Part shown: positions 35,930 to 45,859 of the stretch, piece by piece
Layout of the letters: each line of letters opens with the position of its first letter
Position numbering within the stretch: position 1 is the first letter of the stretch
Assembly (NCBI RefSeq): GCF_024124545.1
Contig: NZ_JAMXSF010000002.1
Location: forward strand, 124,001 to 188,000
Direction of reading: 5' to 3'
Length of the DNA: 64,000 nucleotides
Source of the DNA: Pseudoalteromonas sp. XMcav2-N
GTDB taxonomy: Bacteria; Pseudomonadota; Gammaproteobacteria; Enterobacterales; Alteromonadaceae
Program-made: the position numbers and the translations under genes
The notes under the pieces: model-generated
Told to the model about the DNA's origin: nothing
What the model saw: only the letters and a program-made list of their open reading frames with translations
The model's database searches: none

Positions 35930-36508
35930 ATGAATCATCCTGTCGAGCAGTTTCAGCAATGGTGGCAGCAAGCTAAAGCCTCATCGAATTTGAACCAATG
36001 CAGCGCTGTCTGTATTTCTACTTTAGATGAACAGGGTTTCCCCGCCGGGCGTTTCGTCGATTTGAAAGCCGCAGATGAAACCGGTTTTACCTTCTGTACT
36101 CATTTGAATTCACAAAAGGGTGAAGATTTAAGGCGCAACCCTAAAGTCGCGATGACGGCCTGGTGGGACTCATTGGGTTATCAGGTACGAGTGACCGGGC
36201 TGGCTTGTGAGATTAGCCGTGCTGATGCCGCACGCTATTGGCAAAGTCGTGGTCGTGACGCTCAGCTCACCACGTTAGCCTGCCAACAAAGCCAACCCTT
36301 ATCATCAATGGACACCATTACCGACGAACTCAGAACACTCAGTAACCGCTTTAAGGAACAAGCGGTGCCTCTTCCCGACAACTGGGGCGGGTTTGTGATA
36401 CGTCCGCACAGCATTGAGTTTCTGACCTTTGAACAAAGCAGACTCCACTTACGTGAACTTTACCAGCACGCACAGGGAGTTTGGCACAAAACCCTGTTGC
36501 AGCCATAG
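35930..36508 (+). CDS. Pyridoxamine 5'-phosphate oxidase-like protein
   Basis: 192 residues from the ATG at 35930, preceded by GGAG at five bases. It has an FMN split barrel with 'PAGRFVDLKAADETGFTFCTHLNSQKGEDLRRNPKVAM' and a C-terminal dimerisation part 'NWGGFVIRPHSIEFLTFEQSRLHLRELY' typical of PdxH. It would oxidise pyridoxine or pyridoxamine phosphate to pyridoxal phosphate. It is shorter than canonical PdxH (~215 residues) and some motifs differ, so it may be a paralogue with another substrate. Confidence 0.8.
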   Translation: MNHPVEQFQQWWQQAKASSNLNQCSAVCISTLDEQGFPAGRFVDLKAADETGFTFCTHLNSQKGEDLRRNPKVAMTAWWDSLGYQVRVTGLACEISRADAARYWQSRGRDAQLTTLACQQSQPLSSMDTITDELRTLSNRFKEQAVPLPDNWGGFVIRPHSIEFLTFEQSRLHLRELYQHAQGVWHKTLLQP

Positions 36509-36576
36509 CAAATGTAAAGCCCCTTGCCAGTTCTGTGATTAAGAAAAAGGGTCAGCCGATTGACCACAAATGACAT

Positions 36577-36594
36577 CTGTCATGTCATTGTCAT
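36577..36594 (+). promoter_or_regulatory. Pho-box-like site inside a 10+7+10 dyad
   Basis: CTGTCAT-GTCA-TTGTCAT follows the PhoB plan of two 7-mers with a 4-base spacer. The same bases lie in an inverted repeat ATCTGTCATG...CATGACAGAT (36575-36601). It sits about 80 bp before the DUF2141 gene start. A dyad-binding regulator is an equally good reading. Confidence 0.5.
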
Positions 36595-36674
36595 GACAGA
36601 TCACACACGCAATGCCCCACTCCATTTCGTAAAGTTATCCCATCAACAAAATGATTCAGCAAAGGATAACTAAC

Positions 36675-37100
36675 ATGACTAAACATCTGACTCGTACTAC
36701 CGCCATCGCCTGTATGCTTAGTGCACTTTCGGCCAGTGCAATGGCACAGGATTTGACTATTACATTCAGCGGCCTGGCGCACCAGTCAGGCACCCTAAAG
36801 CTGGTAGCCTATGACTCAGCAGCCGGGTTTATACAGCAACGAGCCTGGCGAGTTGCACAGCAACAGGTATCGGACACTCAGCCTGAGCTCACGCTGCATA
36901 ATGTAGAACCCGGACAATACAGCTTTATGGTCTATCAGGATCTCAATGGCGACGGCCGGCTAAATCGCAATCGTTTTGGCTTGCCAACAGAGCCTTATGG
37001 TTTTAGCAACAATGATTTGCTTACCAGCATCCCGCAGTTTCCGCAACTGGCAGTACAGATCACGCAGCCTAATCAGAACTTAGAAATAAGACTGCGTTGA
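36675..37100 (+). CDS. DUF2141 family exported protein
   Basis: 141 residues from the ATG at 36675, with AAAGGA 8 bases upstream. A signal peptide is cut near AMA-QDL. The mature part has the DUF2141 pattern: 'LTITFSGLAHQSGTLKLVAYDSAAGF', 'VEPGQYSFMVYQDLNGDGRLNRNRFGLPTEPYGFSNN'. DUF2141 proteins are small exported beta-sandwich proteins of unknown function. Single gene, hairpin downstream, possible Pho box upstream. Confidence 0.88.
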   Translation: MTKHLTRTTAIACMLSALSASAMAQDLTITFSGLAHQSGTLKLVAYDSAAGFIQQRAWRVAQQQVSDTQPELTLHNVEPGQYSFMVYQDLNGDGRLNRNRFGLPTEPYGFSNNDLLTSIPQFPQLAVQITQPNQNLEIRLR

Positions 37101-37106
37101 CTTAAA

Positions 37107-37140
37107 AAGTGTCACAGTCATTCTTTATTCTGTGGCACTT
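37107..37140 (+). terminator. Hairpin after the DUF2141 gene
   Basis: AAGTGTCACAG pairs with CTGTGGCACTT with one mismatch, six bases after the stop codon. Confidence 0.6.
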
Positions 37141-37366
37141 ATCTCATCCGCCATAATAACCGCTTACTTTTCCATGCACTCGACGGCACCACTTATCGTC
37201 CCCACATCAGGTTCATAGTATTTTTTTCTTATTAAATGTTAGCAAGTTACTAGCTTTAAAGCATTGAATTGTGCAATAGTGTGGCTGCAAAGTGATCCAA
37301 ATTTGGCTCTTCGCACTATAATTTTTAACAGCTATTCCCGCTTTAACCCCCAGAAGTGAGTCGTGC

Positions 37367-39358
37367 ATGCTGAGAACAATAGCTAAAACCATATCCAGCC
37401 ATTTAACCCTTGTCGTATTACTTCCCTGTTTGTTGCTCGGTGGCGTCATTTTTTATGATGTATCGGTATCAGCGAAACGCATGAATGATGCATACGACGC
37501 CGAATATAATGCCTTTTTGAGCCACGCGGTACTCGCGCTGCTTCACGAAACACAGAAAGAACGTGGTGCTTCAGCCGGGTTTATCGGCTCACAAGGCCAG
37601 AAATTTCAAAGCAACCTGACGCAGCAGCGCCGTTTAACCGAAAGCCAGCTCAGTAAGCTAAAAAACGAGGTGGAGAACTGGGATTTGTCGGATGAGATGA
37701 CGCGTGAGCTCAACACCTTTTTGCAAAAATTTAACCAGCTCGACAATGTAAGGCGTAAAGTAAGCACGCTCTCTATGAGCCTGCCTGAAGCTTTAAAGTA
37801 CTACACCGACATAAACAACCAGGGCCTGCATATTGTCATCACAGCAGCGCGCCTGAGCCGGGATTATATCGTCGCCACAGAATTAATGGCGATATACAAT
37901 TTCTCCAGCGCCAAAGAATCTGCCGGTATAGAGCGTGCCGTTCTGACCAATGTATTTGCACAAGATAGATTTACTCCGGCACTTCGAACCCGATATACCC
38001 AACTTCACACCAAACAAGAGGTTTATCTGGCTGAAGCACTTGAAGCGTCTCCCCCACAAATGAAAGCCATGCTTTCCACAGCGTTAAACAGCAGTGCCAT
38101 GAAAAACGTTGATGCTTTCAGAGCCGCCGTCGCAGATCGGGATTCTGGGTTTGGGCAAGATCCAGAAGCCTGGTTTGAAGCCGCCACCCGGCGTATTAAC
38201 GCCCTGAAAGAGGCCGAGGAAAAAGCCTTAACACTTGTTGATAAAACAGCCATAGACATTCAGGAAACGGCGGTGACCATCTTGGTGGTTGAGCTGATTA
38301 TTCTGGTGATAGGTTTGCTGATCACAGCGGCCCTGTTTATATCAATCCGTCTTCGCCATCAGCAGTCAGTAAAAATTGCTGAGGGAATTGCCATTGCGAT
38401 TAACAACCGAAACCTGGCACATGAAATCGATATTTTAAGTTCTGACGATTTGGGTAATTCAGCGAAAGACATTAACCGACTGACTCAACAATTTGAAGAA
38501 GATTTGATCGAGTTCGGACGTGCATCACACAAGATTGCAACCTCTACACATGAAACTGCCTGCGCCATCAGTCAGAGTCAAACCAACTTGGTTGAGCAAC
38601 AATCCGGCGTACAAACCATCGCCTCTGCCGCGGAGCAAATGAGCGCTAATATCCAGGTAATAGCCAACTCCATGTTGGAAAATGCTGCGGCTGCGAAGTC
38701 AGTCTCCCAGGAGTCGGTTAATGGCCAAAAAGTCGTCACCGATGCGGTCTCGGTGATCCAGCAAGCCTCATACGACATGGAAAAATCAGCGTCTTCCGTA
38801 GATGCACTGAACGAGCGTGTTGGTAGTATTTCAAGTATGGTCGATATGATCCAGAGCATCGCAGAGCAGACCAATTTGCTGGCGTTGAATGCTGCTATTG
38901 AAGCGGCCCGGGCAGGTGAGCAAGGGCGTGGTTTCGCCGTGGTTGCCGATGAAGTCCGTAGCCTGGCCAGCAGAACTCAGCAATCCACCGAAGAAATCTC
39001 GGCGTTGGTCAACGAACTGCAAAGCAGCGCACAATCCGCGTCGGATGTGATTACGCAGGGTAAGGAAAATGCCATGCAAGCCGCCCAGCGTGCCGAGTTA
39101 ATCAAAGAAGCCTTAGGCAAAATCGTCGAACAGGCGAAACAGGTCGAATCAGTGACAGATTCTGTGTCAGTGAACACTCAGCAGCAAAGCAATGCCATTG
39201 ACGAAGTCAGTCGGCATATTGTAGAAATATTTGCCAAGGCCACGGAAACGGTCACCGGGGCTGAACAAATTGCCGTAGCGGCCTCTAATATCGCAGAAGC
39301 CGCAATGGATATGGATGAATTAATCGACCGCTATAAAGTACAGGAGCAGACCAGGTAA
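37367..39358 (+). CDS. Methyl-accepting chemotaxis protein with NIT sensor domain
   Basis: 663 residues. One membrane span lies at ~10-31, then a helical periplasmic domain with [14 protein letters not shown] (~58-71), the hallmark of nitrate/nitrite-sensing NIT domains. A second span at ~300-325 is followed by a HAMP-like linker. The cytoplasmic hairpin tip '[20 protein letters not shown]' starts at E500. It would report an external small molecule, perhaps nitrate or nitrite, to CheA/CheW. The next gene, a phosphatase, starts directly after its TAA with no gap. Confidence 0.93.
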   Translation: MLRTIAKTISSHLTLVVLLPCLLLGGVIFYDVSVSAKRMNDAYDAEYNAFLSHAVLALLHETQKERGASAGFIGSQGQKFQSNLTQQRRLTESQLSKLKNEVENWDLSDEMTRELNTFLQKFNQLDNVRRKVSTLSMSLPEALKYYTDINNQGLHIVITAARLSRDYIVATELMAIYNFSSAKESAGIERAVLTNVFAQDRFTPALRTRYTQLHTKQEVYLAEALEASPPQMKAMLSTALNSSAMKNVDAFRAAVADRDSGFGQDPEAWFEAATRRINALKEAEEKALTLVDKTAIDIQETAVTILVVELIILVIGLLITAALFISIRLRHQQSVKIAEGIAIAINNRNLAHEIDILSSDDLGNSAKDINRLTQQFEEDLIEFGRASHKIATSTHETACAISQSQTNLVEQQSGVQTIASAAEQMSANIQVIANSMLENAAAAKSVSQESVNGQKVVTDAVSVIQQASYDMEKSASSVDALNERVGSISSMVDMIQSIAEQTNLLALNAAIEAARAGEQGRGFAVVADEVRSLASRTQQSTEEISALVNELQSSAQSASDVITQGKENAMQAAQRAELIKEALGKIVEQAKQVESVTDSVSVNTQQQSNAIDEVSRHIVEIFAKATETVTGAEQIAVAASNIAEAAMDMDELIDRYKVQEQTR

Positions 39359-39859
39359 ATGACTTCACACCCTTTTGATACGCTACATTTAGACACAGGT
39401 GCGGCCTTATTGTTTACGCCTTGTCCGGGTACTAAAGGCACGTCACTGACTGAGTCCGTTCAGCAGTTGCACGATGCCGGTGCACAGGCCATTGTGACAC
39501 TCATGTATCCTTCGGAATTAGAGAGCAACGAGGCAACAGCGTTACCTCAGGTATGCGACGCCCTTGGCGTGTCATGGTTTCAGCTGCCCATCGCTGACGA
39601 TGCGCCACCGAATAAAGACTTTACGCAGGCGTTTGCACAGAGCTGGCCGACGCTTAAAGCAATTTTGTCTGAACAAGGCACTGTTGCGGTTCACTGCAAA
39701 GGTGGTTCAGGGCGCACAGGAATGGTCATTGGGTTGATCATGTATCAACTTGGGCAGGATAAAGCGGACATCATCCCCCAAATACAGGCGCTGCGTCCAA
39801 AAGCCTTAACCCACCCGGCTCAGCTCGCTTTTTTCAACCAATTCTCTCGTGTCGAGTAG
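39359..39859 (+). CDS. Cys-based protein phosphatase (dual-specificity/tyrosine type)
   Basis: 166 residues. The signature H112-C113-KGGSG-R119-TG is the HCx5R phosphate loop, and the general acid probably lies in 'LPIADDAPPNKDF' (~80-92), consistent with the CDKN3/DSP-like group. The ATG follows the chemoreceptor stop codon immediately, so the two are translationally linked. Chemotaxis uses His/Asp phosphates, so this Cys phosphatase is unlikely to act on CheY; its target is unknown. Confidence 0.85.
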   Translation: MTSHPFDTLHLDTGAALLFTPCPGTKGTSLTESVQQLHDAGAQAIVTLMYPSELESNEATALPQVCDALGVSWFQLPIADDAPPNKDFTQAFAQSWPTLKAILSEQGTVAVHCKGGSGRTGMVIGLIMYQLGQDKADIIPQIQALRPKALTHPAQLAFFNQFSRVE

Positions 39860-39868
39860 CAATCAGGT

Positions 39869-39890
39869 GCCGCTGTCACCTCACAGCGGC
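39869..39890. terminator. Hairpin between convergent genes
   Basis: GCCGCTGT pairs with ACAGCGGC around a 6-base loop, between the phosphatase and the SDR stops. There is no T run. Confidence 0.45.
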
Positions 39891-39897
39891 AAATCCA

Positions 39898-40710
39898 CTA
39901 AACAAACCCATGATGCTGGCGAAAGGTCTCCAGAACCCGGATCAATTCGGCTACTTTTTGCTCGTCATATGCATCATCATGAGCCCGTGCAAAGCAACCT
40001 AAGTCATTGTCAAAATACAGACCAGACGCCTGAGCAAACTCCTCAGACAGTGCGGCTCGAACCAACACATCAGCGCCTTCCTGAATATTCCCCCCTGCCA
40101 CACCATAGGCCTGCTCAACCATTTTTGAGCCCAGAAAAGACTTAGGGTTCACCGCTATAATCGCTGGCTGATCACGACCAGAGGCAGCGCCCAGTTGCAT
40201 CGACCACATGGTCAGGGCCAGTTTACTTTTGGCATATGCCGCATTATCCGAAAAACTGCTGGCTCCGGTTATTTCATGTGACACCAGAGATGATTGCGCA
40301 GCAGATGATACGTTGATCACTCTGGCACCTTGCTTCATGTCAGGTAGCAACGCTTGGGTAAGCAGATAAGGAGCAATGGTATTCACCATAAAGCGCACAT
40401 CAATCCCCTCTGGCGTGGTTTGCTCTGGCACCACAAAGACGCCCGCATTGTTGATCAATACATCCAGCTCAGTGCCAGCCTGCTTGAGCTCGTTGATAAA
40501 GCCGTGAATATCATGAATAACACTCAGGTCGGCTGTGTACGTCATCAGCTGTTGCGGTGGTGACTGGGTTGCAAATTCCGCTTTCAACGCAGTTAGCTTA
40601 TCAGCGTTTCTGCCGTGCAAGATCACTTGGTGGCCAAGCTCCAGCAGGGTTCTTGCCGTCGCCAGTCCGATCCCATCCGTTGCGCCGGTAATTAAAATGG
40701 TTTTTGTCAT
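39898..40710 (-). CDS. Short-chain dehydrogenase/reductase
   Basis: About 270 residues from an ATG at 40710. The cofactor loop is TGATDGIG, NNAG lies near residue 86, and the active site is S in 'VINVSSAA' with Y-x3-K in AAYAKSKLAL. The long insert and the 'NPKSFLGSKMV' loop resemble the retinol-dehydrogenase/WW-oxidoreductase-like SDR group. NAD(P)-dependent oxidation or reduction of a carbonyl; substrate unknown. Single gene. Confidence 0.9.
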   Translation of the reverse strand: MTKTILITGATDGIGLATARTLLELGHQVILHGRNADKLTALKAEFATQSPPQQLMTYTADLSVIHDIHGFINELKQAGTELDVLINNAGVFVVPEQTTPEGIDVRFMVNTIAPYLLTQALLPDMKQGARVINVSSAAQSSLVSHEITGASSFSDNAAYAKSKLALTMWSMQLGAASGRDQPAIIAVNPKSFLGSKMVEQAYGVAGGNIQEGADVLVRAALSEEFAQASGLYFDNDLGCFARAHDDAYDEQKVAELIRVLETFRQHHGFV

Positions 40711-40930
40711 CACTATATCGCTCACTAAAGTTAACAATGGCTATTGAGGAGATCCGGAGCACGTAAACTCACGGTACTGATATAGTTTAGATTATTTAAT
40801 AAAGGTTTATTATTGCCCGGATTATACAATCAGTATTAGTTTTTTATTGATAATGGAAGGTGCGATACAACGAGCTGCCCTGAAAACACGTCTGCTGTGC
40901 CCACTACAGAGCAGACGATAGTGAAGTGAT

Positions 40931-41539
40931 TTAGCCCTGTTTTCTGGCGGCCTGATAAGCCTCACGACTTTGTACTTTGCTAAGGTATTGTTGTATATGA
41001 GGTTTACCATCCAGCAGGTTGAGGTTGGCAGCAAATTCCAGGGTAATGGTCATCATTATGTCTGCCGCACTAAACTGCGGACCTGCAAAAAACGCCTGCT
41101 TTGCCAGCGTAGCTTCGATGTACCCCAAGTCCAGTGCCAGCTCTTTGGCGATATACCCATCCATTGGTGCGGTGCCTTCGCGCTGTTCCATCTGCATCAG
41201 CAGGGTGGTGATAACAGGTAGCGCCAGTGACCCTTCCGCAAAATGAGACCATTCCAGATATTGGTAGTAATGGGCGTCGCCTTTTTCAGGGCGTAAACTC
41301 GATGAGTCGGCTTGATCGAGCAGATACTCCATCACCGCGCCCGATTCACACAAAACCAGACCATTGTGTTCAATAACCGGAGCTTTATTCAGCGGATGAA
41401 CCTCACCCAGACTCGCTGGCGCCAGCCTGGTTTGCGCGTCCCTTTCATGGTGTACGACTTCATAGGGTAACTTAAGTTCTTCGAGCAGCCACAATACCCG
41501 GGTTGATCGTGATTGGTTGAGATGATGTACCTTAATCAT
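40931..41539 (-). CDS. Glutathione S-transferase
   Basis: 202 residues. The N-terminal thioredoxin-like part has 'LNQSRSTRVLWLLEELKLPYE' and the glutathione site 'HPLNKAPVIEHNGLVLCESGAVMEYLL'. The helical C-terminal part has 'FFAGPQFSAADIMMTITLEF', the GST N-cap box. It resembles the yeast Gtt1/bacterial GST branch. General detoxification is likely. It is unrelated in position to the GST in the oxidative operon. Confidence 0.92.
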   Translation of the reverse strand: MIKVHHLNQSRSTRVLWLLEELKLPYEVVHHERDAQTRLAPASLGEVHPLNKAPVIEHNGLVLCESGAVMEYLLDQADSSSLRPEKGDAHYYQYLEWSHFAEGSLALPVITTLLMQMEQREGTAPMDGYIAKELALDLGYIEATLAKQAFFAGPQFSAADIMMTITLEFAANLNLLDGKPHIQQYLSKVQSREAYQAARKQG

Positions 41540-41613
41540 GGATACATGGATTCCTTATCAGAGAAGCCTGCCAGATGCTGTAAGGCACTGACAGTGCCCG
41601 TTAATAATCGCAA

Positions 41614-42288
41614 TTACTGTGCAAGATGTTTTGCCAGTGCCACACCCACGGCATGAGCGCTGGCAGGGTTCTGACCTGTGATCAGGCGTGCGTCTTCAAT
41701 CACCAATTCCTGCCAAGGCTGAACTTTACGATACTGCGCCGCTTTTCGAGCTATTGCTTCTTCAAGCAGGAAAGGAATGTCATTGATGGTACCAAAATCG
41801 ATTTCTTCTTCACGGGTAAAACAGGTCACCGATTTATCAGCGATGAGCGCTTCACCATTACTTAATGTAATAGGTAGCAAAGCGGCTGGTCCGTGACACA
41901 CTGCAGCAATGACTCCGCCAGCTTCATAATGTGTTGCTGCCAGTTCAGCAAACAGGCTGTCTGTCGCTAAGTCGCTAAGCAGCCCAAAACCACCTGGGTA
42001 AAAAATGGCGTCATAGTCACTGATATCAAGCTCAGATACGCTCAGTGTATTCGCAACCTTATCCTGAAGCTCAGTATCTGCGAGCATCTGCTGATTGACC
42101 TCATCTCCTTCTGCGTCTGTGCCATACAGAGGAGCCTGACCACCACTAAGAGAAGCCAAGTCAAAGGCGATCCCCTGCGCTTTGAGTACATGCACTACAT
42201 GTGTCAACTCAGGGGCATAGGTCCCATTGGCCTGATCTGTTTCGCCTAAGGTTGCATGGTTAGTGACCGGTATTAGTACTTTTTTCAT
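41614..42288 (-). CDS. DJ-1/PfpI family protein (Hsp31-like)
   Basis: 224 residues from the ATG at 42288, which has GGAGGG 9 bases upstream; longer in-frame starts lack one. The nucleophile elbow is AAVC131-H132-GPAALLP, the conserved Glu lies in the 'YAPELTHVVHVL' part, and 'IFYPGGFGLLSDL' is typical. Members act as glyoxalase III, deglycase-like or chaperone proteins protecting against carbonyl stress. Single gene. Confidence 0.9.
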   Translation of the reverse strand: MKKVLIPVTNHATLGETDQANGTYAPELTHVVHVLKAQGIAFDLASLSGGQAPLYGTDAEGDEVNQQMLADTELQDKVANTLSVSELDISDYDAIFYPGGFGLLSDLATDSLFAELAATHYEAGGVIAAVCHGPAALLPITLSNGEALIADKSVTCFTREEEIDFGTINDIPFLLEEAIARKAAQYRKVQPWQELVIEDARLITGQNPASAHAVGVALAKHLAQ

Positions 42289-42733
42289 TGAGCTTAACCC
42301 TCCAGAATTAAGTGGTAGCTTAGACAACGACTGTGTATGCAGTTGCAACACGCTCTGAGAACACACTGTAGATTATTTCTCAGAAAATGATAATAGAACA
42401 TGTAGATAAACACTTTTGCAGCTGTGCAATAGTAAGATCAGAGTTGATACGTCATATGCCTAATCATTGTCAGAGCTTGCCTGTCACGGTATTACAAAGT
42501 CTGTACGTCTCCGTTGAAGGCCAAATATAAAAAACACAGCGAAAGTCGATGTCGCTTACACAAAGATGTACCTGACCTGAAGTTTTACAGCAGCTTACAA
42601 CTTTCCACACTGCTTAACACTCATCAGGGAAATCCTTCTATATGGTAGACACCTGATGATATTTGATTGTACCAACTCATTATGTACTCAAGAGTATCGC
42701 ATGCGTTGGTATCAGTTTATTAAAGGAGAGATC
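42289..42733. other. Gap between DJ-1 and the hydrolase lipoprotein
   Basis: 445 bp shared by two divergent promoters. I see no supported gene, hairpin or repeat in it. Confidence 0.5.
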
Positions 42734-43753
42734 ATGATACCCAGATGGAATACTGCTGTTTTTATTACCTTATTGTGCTGTTTACTTGGTGGATGCCATA
42801 ACAATAACAAGGAACACGTCGAAGAACGCTACGTTGCATTCAGCGCAAACACAAACACCTTAGATGCCAGGCTGGTCGTGCCTCATGTACATCAAAGTCA
42901 CGATGCAATCATCCTGCTTATCCACGGCGATGGTGCGATGGATCATAGTGCCAACGGATACTTTGACCCTGTTATCAATACTTTAACCCGTAAACGATAT
43001 GTCACCATGTCGTGGAGTAAACCCGGTGTTGGCGAGTCAAGCGGAAACTGGCTGGCTCAAACCATGCCTCAACGCGCAGAGGAAGTGCGTAGCGCAATTC
43101 GCTACTTACGCGACAATGGCTACCCGGATAATCCAATTGGCGTTGTTGGCTTTAGCCAGGCAAGCTGGGTACTGGCCGAACTGCACAATGAACCAGAGAT
43201 TGAATTTGCAGCTTTGGTGGGAGGCGCGGCAAACTGGCGAGAGCAGAGCAAATATACGATGTGGTTGCGTCTGATAGACGAACAAAAGATCCATGCCGAT
43301 GACCACTCGGTGTGGTCGGAAATTTCAGAATTAAATGAGATTGAGTACCAGCTTATAAAATCCGGGTATGACACTTATCAAGGCAGTGATCTGCATTTGC
43401 ATCCTTTTATGGGTACTCCTTTGGAAGACGAAGCCCGCTTCAACTTTGTCCGAACCAATATAGACTCAGATGTCAGCCTGGGTTTTTCTCAGATCCATTT
43501 CCCACTGCTCGCCCTGTTTGGCGATTCAGACACCCGGGTTGATGTTGATCACAGCCAACAGATATTTGCCAGCACCATAGGTGCACCAGACAAGCTCACA
43601 CAAAAGGTCATCAGCAATGCCTCTCATAGCCTGTTAAAAACAGACCTGCCAGTACGGGCCGCTTTGTATCTCACCGAAGACGACTTTGCGCCGGGCGCGC
43701 TGGACGCTTTAATAGCGTGGCTTGATGCGAAGGCACATAAACCAGCGCCATAG
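42734..43753 (+). CDS. Alpha/beta-hydrolase lipoprotein
   Basis: 339 residues from the ATG at 42734, preceded by AAAGGAG. The lipoprotein signal ends at CCLLGGC. The oxyanion stretch is LLIHGDGAMDH, the nucleophile S141 sits in VVGFSQAS, the acid probably in FGDSDTRVD, and the final histidine in SNASHSLL. The layout fits dienelactone-hydrolase/S9-like esterases or acyl hydrolases anchored to the envelope. Substrate unknown. Single gene. Confidence 0.85.
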   Translation: MIPRWNTAVFITLLCCLLGGCHNNNKEHVEERYVAFSANTNTLDARLVVPHVHQSHDAIILLIHGDGAMDHSANGYFDPVINTLTRKRYVTMSWSKPGVGESSGNWLAQTMPQRAEEVRSAIRYLRDNGYPDNPIGVVGFSQASWVLAELHNEPEIEFAALVGGAANWREQSKYTMWLRLIDEQKIHADDHSVWSEISELNEIEYQLIKSGYDTYQGSDLHLHPFMGTPLEDEARFNFVRTNIDSDVSLGFSQIHFPLLALFGDSDTRVDVDHSQQIFASTIGAPDKLTQKVISNASHSLLKTDLPVRAALYLTEDDFAPGALDALIAWLDAKAHKPAP

Positions 43754-43885
43754 TCGCTGAAGTACAACGATTTGGGTGAAGAAATGACTCAATACACACA
43801 ATTTTCACCCTCTCTTCGCTCTTTAGTTGCACTGTTCCTATAAAATCAATATCTTACCTATATAACAAAAATAATTTTTACCACT

Positions 43886-44479
43886 ATGCTGTATATCATA
43901 CTGACCTGTGCACTTCTGGCGCTCAGCGCTTTACTATTCACTTCTTCATTCAAGGCGTTCACCCGCCACCATGAAGTGGCCTGCAATTTTATTCTGACTC
44001 TGGTTGCGACTCTGGTCGGTGTATTACTGGCGATTGCAATTAGCAATTACGACTCAGATCAAAAAGAAATCAGAGACTTAATAAAGGTACTCACCGCTGC
44101 TGAGGCGGTTGTAGAAGAGAGTCTGGATTACAGCATCCGCCTTAATGAGGCCTATCAGCAAAACATTGAAGAGTTTGGCGATCAAGCTGACTTTTTTACT
44201 AATAACCCCCTCGTTTACCCTCATTACCTGGATACCATGTTAAGCCAGAACCTGAGCAGTAAAAATCTCTCACTGGAAGCACTCAGTGAACTCAATGAGC
44301 ATCTTATTACATTGCAGCGTTCACAGCGGGTTGCACCCAAAACATTCATTGCCAGTATGCGTTATATAAAACAGGTGCTGATTCTGGAGCGCAGCTATCA
44401 GCGCGGAGAACTGTCAGCTGAAGACTATGAACATCAGCTTCATATTCAGGAAGAGCAACTTGTTTACCAACAACAATAA
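43886..44479 (+). CDS. Membrane protein of unknown function with coiled-coil tail
   Basis: 197 residues. Two hydrophobic spans (~3-20 and ~33-53) are followed by an acidic, helical, charged tail (QKEIRDLIKVLTAAEAVVEES and on) that is likely coiled. I recognise no family. It ends 8 bases before the S41 peptidase gene, so the two are probably one transcript and may form a membrane protease-adaptor pair (inference). Confidence 0.65.
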   Translation: MLYIILTCALLALSALLFTSSFKAFTRHHEVACNFILTLVATLVGVLLAIAISNYDSDQKEIRDLIKVLTAAEAVVEESLDYSIRLNEAYQQNIEEFGDQADFFTNNPLVYPHYLDTMLSQNLSSKNLSLEALSELNEHLITLQRSQRVAPKTFIASMRYIKQVLILERSYQRGELSAEDYEHQLHIQEEQLVYQQQ

Positions 44480-44487
44480 GGATAGTC

Positions 44488-45756
44488 ATGCGCTCATTAC
44501 TTTTTGCAACTTTGCTGGCGGGTGGTTACGTCAGCAACACAGCCGCCAGCCCCCAATCCACAAGTCAACCAGCTCTTCTGAGCTCAGAGCAAATACAGCA
44601 GGACATAGAGCATTTTATTGAGTATGTCCGGCTCGGCTATGCCTATCGTGATGACAAACCGACCGATTTTGCCACTTTTGAGCAGTGTATTCGTCATCAA
44701 AGTGTTGAACTCAAAACTAAGCTGCAACTGTCAGGCCGGCTCAATCATTGTCTGGAACATTGGTTTGATCATCACGCTGACGTCACACCACGGCCAAAAG
44801 ACTATTATCTGCCAATGCCCACGGCCACAGGCTTGTGGGCACAGTGGCGCAATGGACAAGCAACTATCACTGCGGTCCCCTTTGCCGAATCAGCTTATCA
44901 GCAAGGCTTTCGCGCAGGTATGCAAATCCTGCGTATTGATGGCACAGCCGTCGAACAAGCCATTGAACAGGCCAATGTTTCGGGGTTCGACACGGCAAAA
45001 AGCTGGACACTCAACCGGCTGTTGACGGGTAAACGTAAACAACGCCTCTCACTGGAAGTTCGCAGGCAGGGTAAAACCGAAATAAAGCTGCTGGATATTG
45101 AAGCCATTGTAAAAGATGTGATCGCAGAAAAACCCCTTCTGACACAAAAGCGCATTGGCACAGTGGGCTATATACGCCCGGAAAACAGCTTGGGCAATAA
45201 CGCGCTAATAAGCGCTTTTGATGAGGCTATGGCTCAGTTAAAAGATACCCAGGCCATGATCCTCGATTTACGCCACACCCCCAGTGGTGGCAATACAGAA
45301 GTGGCAAGAGGCATTATGAGTCGCTTTATCAAGGCACCTCAGCCTTATCAGATACATGAGTTAGTCTCTATCGAGCGAGAGTTTGGCGTGAAACGCGTCT
45401 GGCAGGAATTCGTGTATCCACGTGGAGACTTCCAGTATGACAAGCAGTTAATTGTACTTTGCAACAAATGGACAGGCAGCATGGGAGAAGGCCTGACCAT
45501 AGGCCTGCATGGCATGAAGCGGGCAACGGTCATAGGCACACAAATGTCGCAACTGCTTGGTGCCATTTACGGTGAAACTCTGCCCCATAGCGAGCTCAAT
45601 TATATGTTACCCAGAGAAAAGCTCTACCACGTTGATGGTACACCCAGAGAAGCATTTGTTCCTGACATCGTGGTTGAACAGCGACAATACAATCAGGAGC
45701 AGGACGCCACGCTACAGGCTGCACTGGACTGGCTCAACAAGCCTCAGGCAGACTAA
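44488..45756 (+). CDS. S41 family (C-terminal processing-type) peptidase, exported
   Basis: 422 residues with a signal peptide (cut near TAAS-PQS). A PDZ-like part is at ~150-180 ('SAYQQGFRAGMQILRIDGTAVEQAI'). The peptidase part has 'TQAMILDLRHTPSGGNTEVARGIMSRF' and the serine motif NKWTGSMGEG in the place of the catalytic Ser/Lys loop. It would cleave proteins at the periplasmic side. It is linked to the upstream membrane protein and ends 103 bp before the broken peptide gene. Confidence 0.82.
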   Translation: MRSLLFATLLAGGYVSNTAASPQSTSQPALLSSEQIQQDIEHFIEYVRLGYAYRDDKPTDFATFEQCIRHQSVELKTKLQLSGRLNHCLEHWFDHHADVTPRPKDYYLPMPTATGLWAQWRNGQATITAVPFAESAYQQGFRAGMQILRIDGTAVEQAIEQANVSGFDTAKSWTLNRLLTGKRKQRLSLEVRRQGKTEIKLLDIEAIVKDVIAEKPLLTQKRIGTVGYIRPENSLGNNALISAFDEAMAQLKDTQAMILDLRHTPSGGNTEVARGIMSRFIKAPQPYQIHELVSIEREFGVKRVWQEFVYPRGDFQYDKQLIVLCNKWTGSMGEGLTIGLHGMKRATVIGTQMSQLLGAIYGETLPHSELNYMLPREKLYHVDGTPREAFVPDIVVEQRQYNQEQDATLQAALDWLNKPQAD

Positions 45757-45859
45757 TGCGTAAAAAATGTTACAAATAGGCAATTGCTGGTTTGTTCTTT
45801 ACCCGCTAAGTTGAAGGTGTTGCTGAAAAAATCAACACAATTCAACTAAGGAAAAGACC

